In this document: in pieces, positions 6,188-7,115 of the stretch
Numbering within the stretch: position 1 is the stretch's first letter
Layout of the letters: each line of letters opens with the position of its first letter
Assembly (NCBI GenBank): GCA_029931905.1
Contig: JAOZRH010000107.1
Coordinates: 1-7,115 of the forward strand
Length of the DNA: 7,115 nucleotides
Source of the DNA: Fidelibacterota bacterium
GTDB lineage: Bacteria; Fidelibacterota; Fidelibacteria; Fidelibacterales; Fidelibacteraceae
Direction: 5' to 3'
The notes under the pieces: generated by a model
What the model was told of the DNA's origin: nothing
What the model saw: the letters and a program-made list of their open reading frames with translations, nothing else
Database searches by the model: none
Translations under genes and position numbers: made by a program

Positions 6188-7081
6188 TTATTTGTATTCC
6201 AATAATTCTAAATCTCTTGCAATATGAACATTGTTAAAAATCGGTTTTACTTCATCTTCAAATTCCGATAAATCTAAGTATCTTTCTGAAAAATGTGTTA
6301 AAATTAAATTTTGAACATTATTTTCTTTCGCATATTTCCCTGCAATATCTGCCGATAAATGTCTAAATTTTTCTGCCAATTTTGATTCGGTTGATAAATA
6401 GGTTGATTCCATTAGCACTAATTTTGCATCTTTAATTAAAGGATTAATATTTTCACATATTCCAGTATCTAAAACATATGAAAAGATATCACCATTTCTT
6501 TTTGTTGAAATATCTTCTCGTTTTATTGTTTTATTCTCCCAAAATATTTCACCTTTTTTTTCCAGTTCGCCTAAAATCGCTCCCTTTAATTTTAAATCTT
6601 TTAATTTGTCTTTGTCAAAGTTCATTTTTGAAAATTCTGTAATTTTATATCCAAAAGTATCTACACTATGATTTAATTCAAATGCTTCAACTTTGTATTC
6701 ATCTGTTTTATAAATAATTCCGTCTTTTTCTATCGGATGAAGTTCTAAATTTATTTTTCTATGTAATTGAGCGCCGTTTAATAAATTATGAAGATTAGTT
6801 TCTCCAGAAGATGGATAATATAAATGAATCGGATTTGAAATTTCCATTAGATTTAATCGATGAATAATTCCGGGCAAACCTAAACAATGATCACCATGAA
6901 AATGTGAAAGAAAAATACGAGTAATTTTTGCTGGCGATACTTTGGCATAAGAAAATTGTCTTTGAGTGCCCTCTCCCGGATCGAACAAAAATCCCTCATT
7001 CAGCCATCTCAGATAATAGCCGTTATGATTTCGTTTTTTCCCTGGCAGTTGTGATGCAGTTCCTAATATTAATAATTTCAT
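6188..7081 (-). CDS. rnz: Ribonuclease Z (tRNase Z, metallo-beta-lactamase fold)
   Basis: This endonuclease removes 3' trailers from precursor tRNAs so that CCA can be added. The 297-residue protein has the full beta-CASP-less MBL set: FDPGEGTQRQ (33-42), the metal motif SHFHGDHCLGLPG (59-71; His60, His62, Asp64, His65), ELNHSV (135-140; His138), YVLDTG (202-207; Asp205), MESTYL (224-229) and LTHFSERY (261-268; His263). The start MKLLILGTASQLPGKKRNHN and the words NHNGYYLRW and HRLNL resemble the form common in Actinobacteria more than the E. coli/Bacillus form. The tRNA-gripping arm (about 150-190) is present, but its usual Gly-Pro is Gly-Ala (KGAILGEL, 166-173). I chose the ATG at 7081 because a GGA (7087-7089) lies five bases upstream. 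An in-frame TTG at 7114 would add eleven residues that the family lacks. Confidence 0.95.
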   Translation of the reverse strand: MKLLILGTASQLPGKKRNHNGYYLRWLNEGFLFDPGEGTQRQFSYAKVSPAKITRIFLSHFHGDHCLGLPGIIHRLNLMEISNPIHLYYPSSGETNLHNLLNGAQLHRKINLELHPIEKDGIIYKTDEYKVEAFELNHSVDTFGYKITEFSKMNFDKDKLKDLKLKGAILGELEKKGEIFWENKTIKREDISTKRNGDIFSYVLDTGICENINPLIKDAKLVLMESTYLSTESKLAEKFRHLSADIAGKYAKENNVQNLILTHFSERYLDLSEFEDEVKPIFNNVHIARDLELLEYK

Positions 7082-7115
7082 AATAGTCCAATTTTTATTA
7101 AATAAATTTAACAAT

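Noticed and set aside
5894..6205. Plus-strand 103-codon frame rich in Phe, Ile and Leu across the RNase Z-deaminase gap
   Set aside because: It overlaps the 5' end of the deaminase on the other strand, lacks a ribosome site, and its hydrophobic look comes from T-rich DNA. It also reads through the two repeat regions.
7082..7114. Upstream TTG start for RNase Z adding eleven residues
   Set aside because: The added residues (LNLFNKNWTI) precede the family's usual N-terminal strand, and the ATG at 7081 has a well-spaced GGA.

Overview
The window is AT-rich, and every convincing gene lies on the minus strand, so transcription runs from right to left. Signal-peptide proteins with an outer-membrane-sorting flavour, some Shine-Dalgarno sites and the gene families present suggest a low-GC Gram-negative bacterium. 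A member of the Bacteroidota/Chlorobiota/Ignavibacteria/Kapabacteria (FCB) neighbourhood is my best guess. That placement is inference from style and is not proven by any marker here.

In transcription order (right to left): (1) 7081-6188, RNase Z (tRNA 3'-end maturation), with all metal-binding motifs. (2) 6187-5967, a 221-base gap with no credible gene, holding a short heptamer repeat and one copy of a dispersed repeat. (3) 5966-5487, a CMP/dCMP-type deaminase, whose stop codon directly abuts (4) 5486-4611, endonuclease IV (nfo), with all nine metal ligands. (5) 4610-4499, a gap with a second copy of the dispersed repeat, starting at the nfo stop codon. (6) 4498-3836, a secreted LolA-like protein. 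(7) 3835-3705, a regulatory gap with a promoter overlapped by a perfect 20-bp palindrome. (8) 3704-3453 and 3452-3180, a RelB/DinJ-type antitoxin and YafQ-type toxin, again abutting as TAA-ATG. (9) 3179-3032, an AT-rich gap with a direct repeat. (10) 3031-32, a 999-residue FGAM synthase with two N-terminal PurS-like domains fused to PurL and no glutaminase domain.

Most of the genes are housekeeping: tRNA processing, pyrimidine nucleotide metabolism, base-excision repair, envelope biogenesis and purine synthesis. The deaminase and nfo look translationally coupled. This is suggestive because one enzyme feeds dUMP/dTTP supply and the other repairs the abasic sites left after uracil removal. The only clearly accessory element is the toxin-antitoxin pair inserted between the LolA-like gene and purL. 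I see no transposase, CRISPR array, phage gene, tRNA or rRNA. I do not find a convincing undescribed system. The points most worth a second look are the small repeat families in the gaps, the toxin-antitoxin operator, and a few departures from family motifs.
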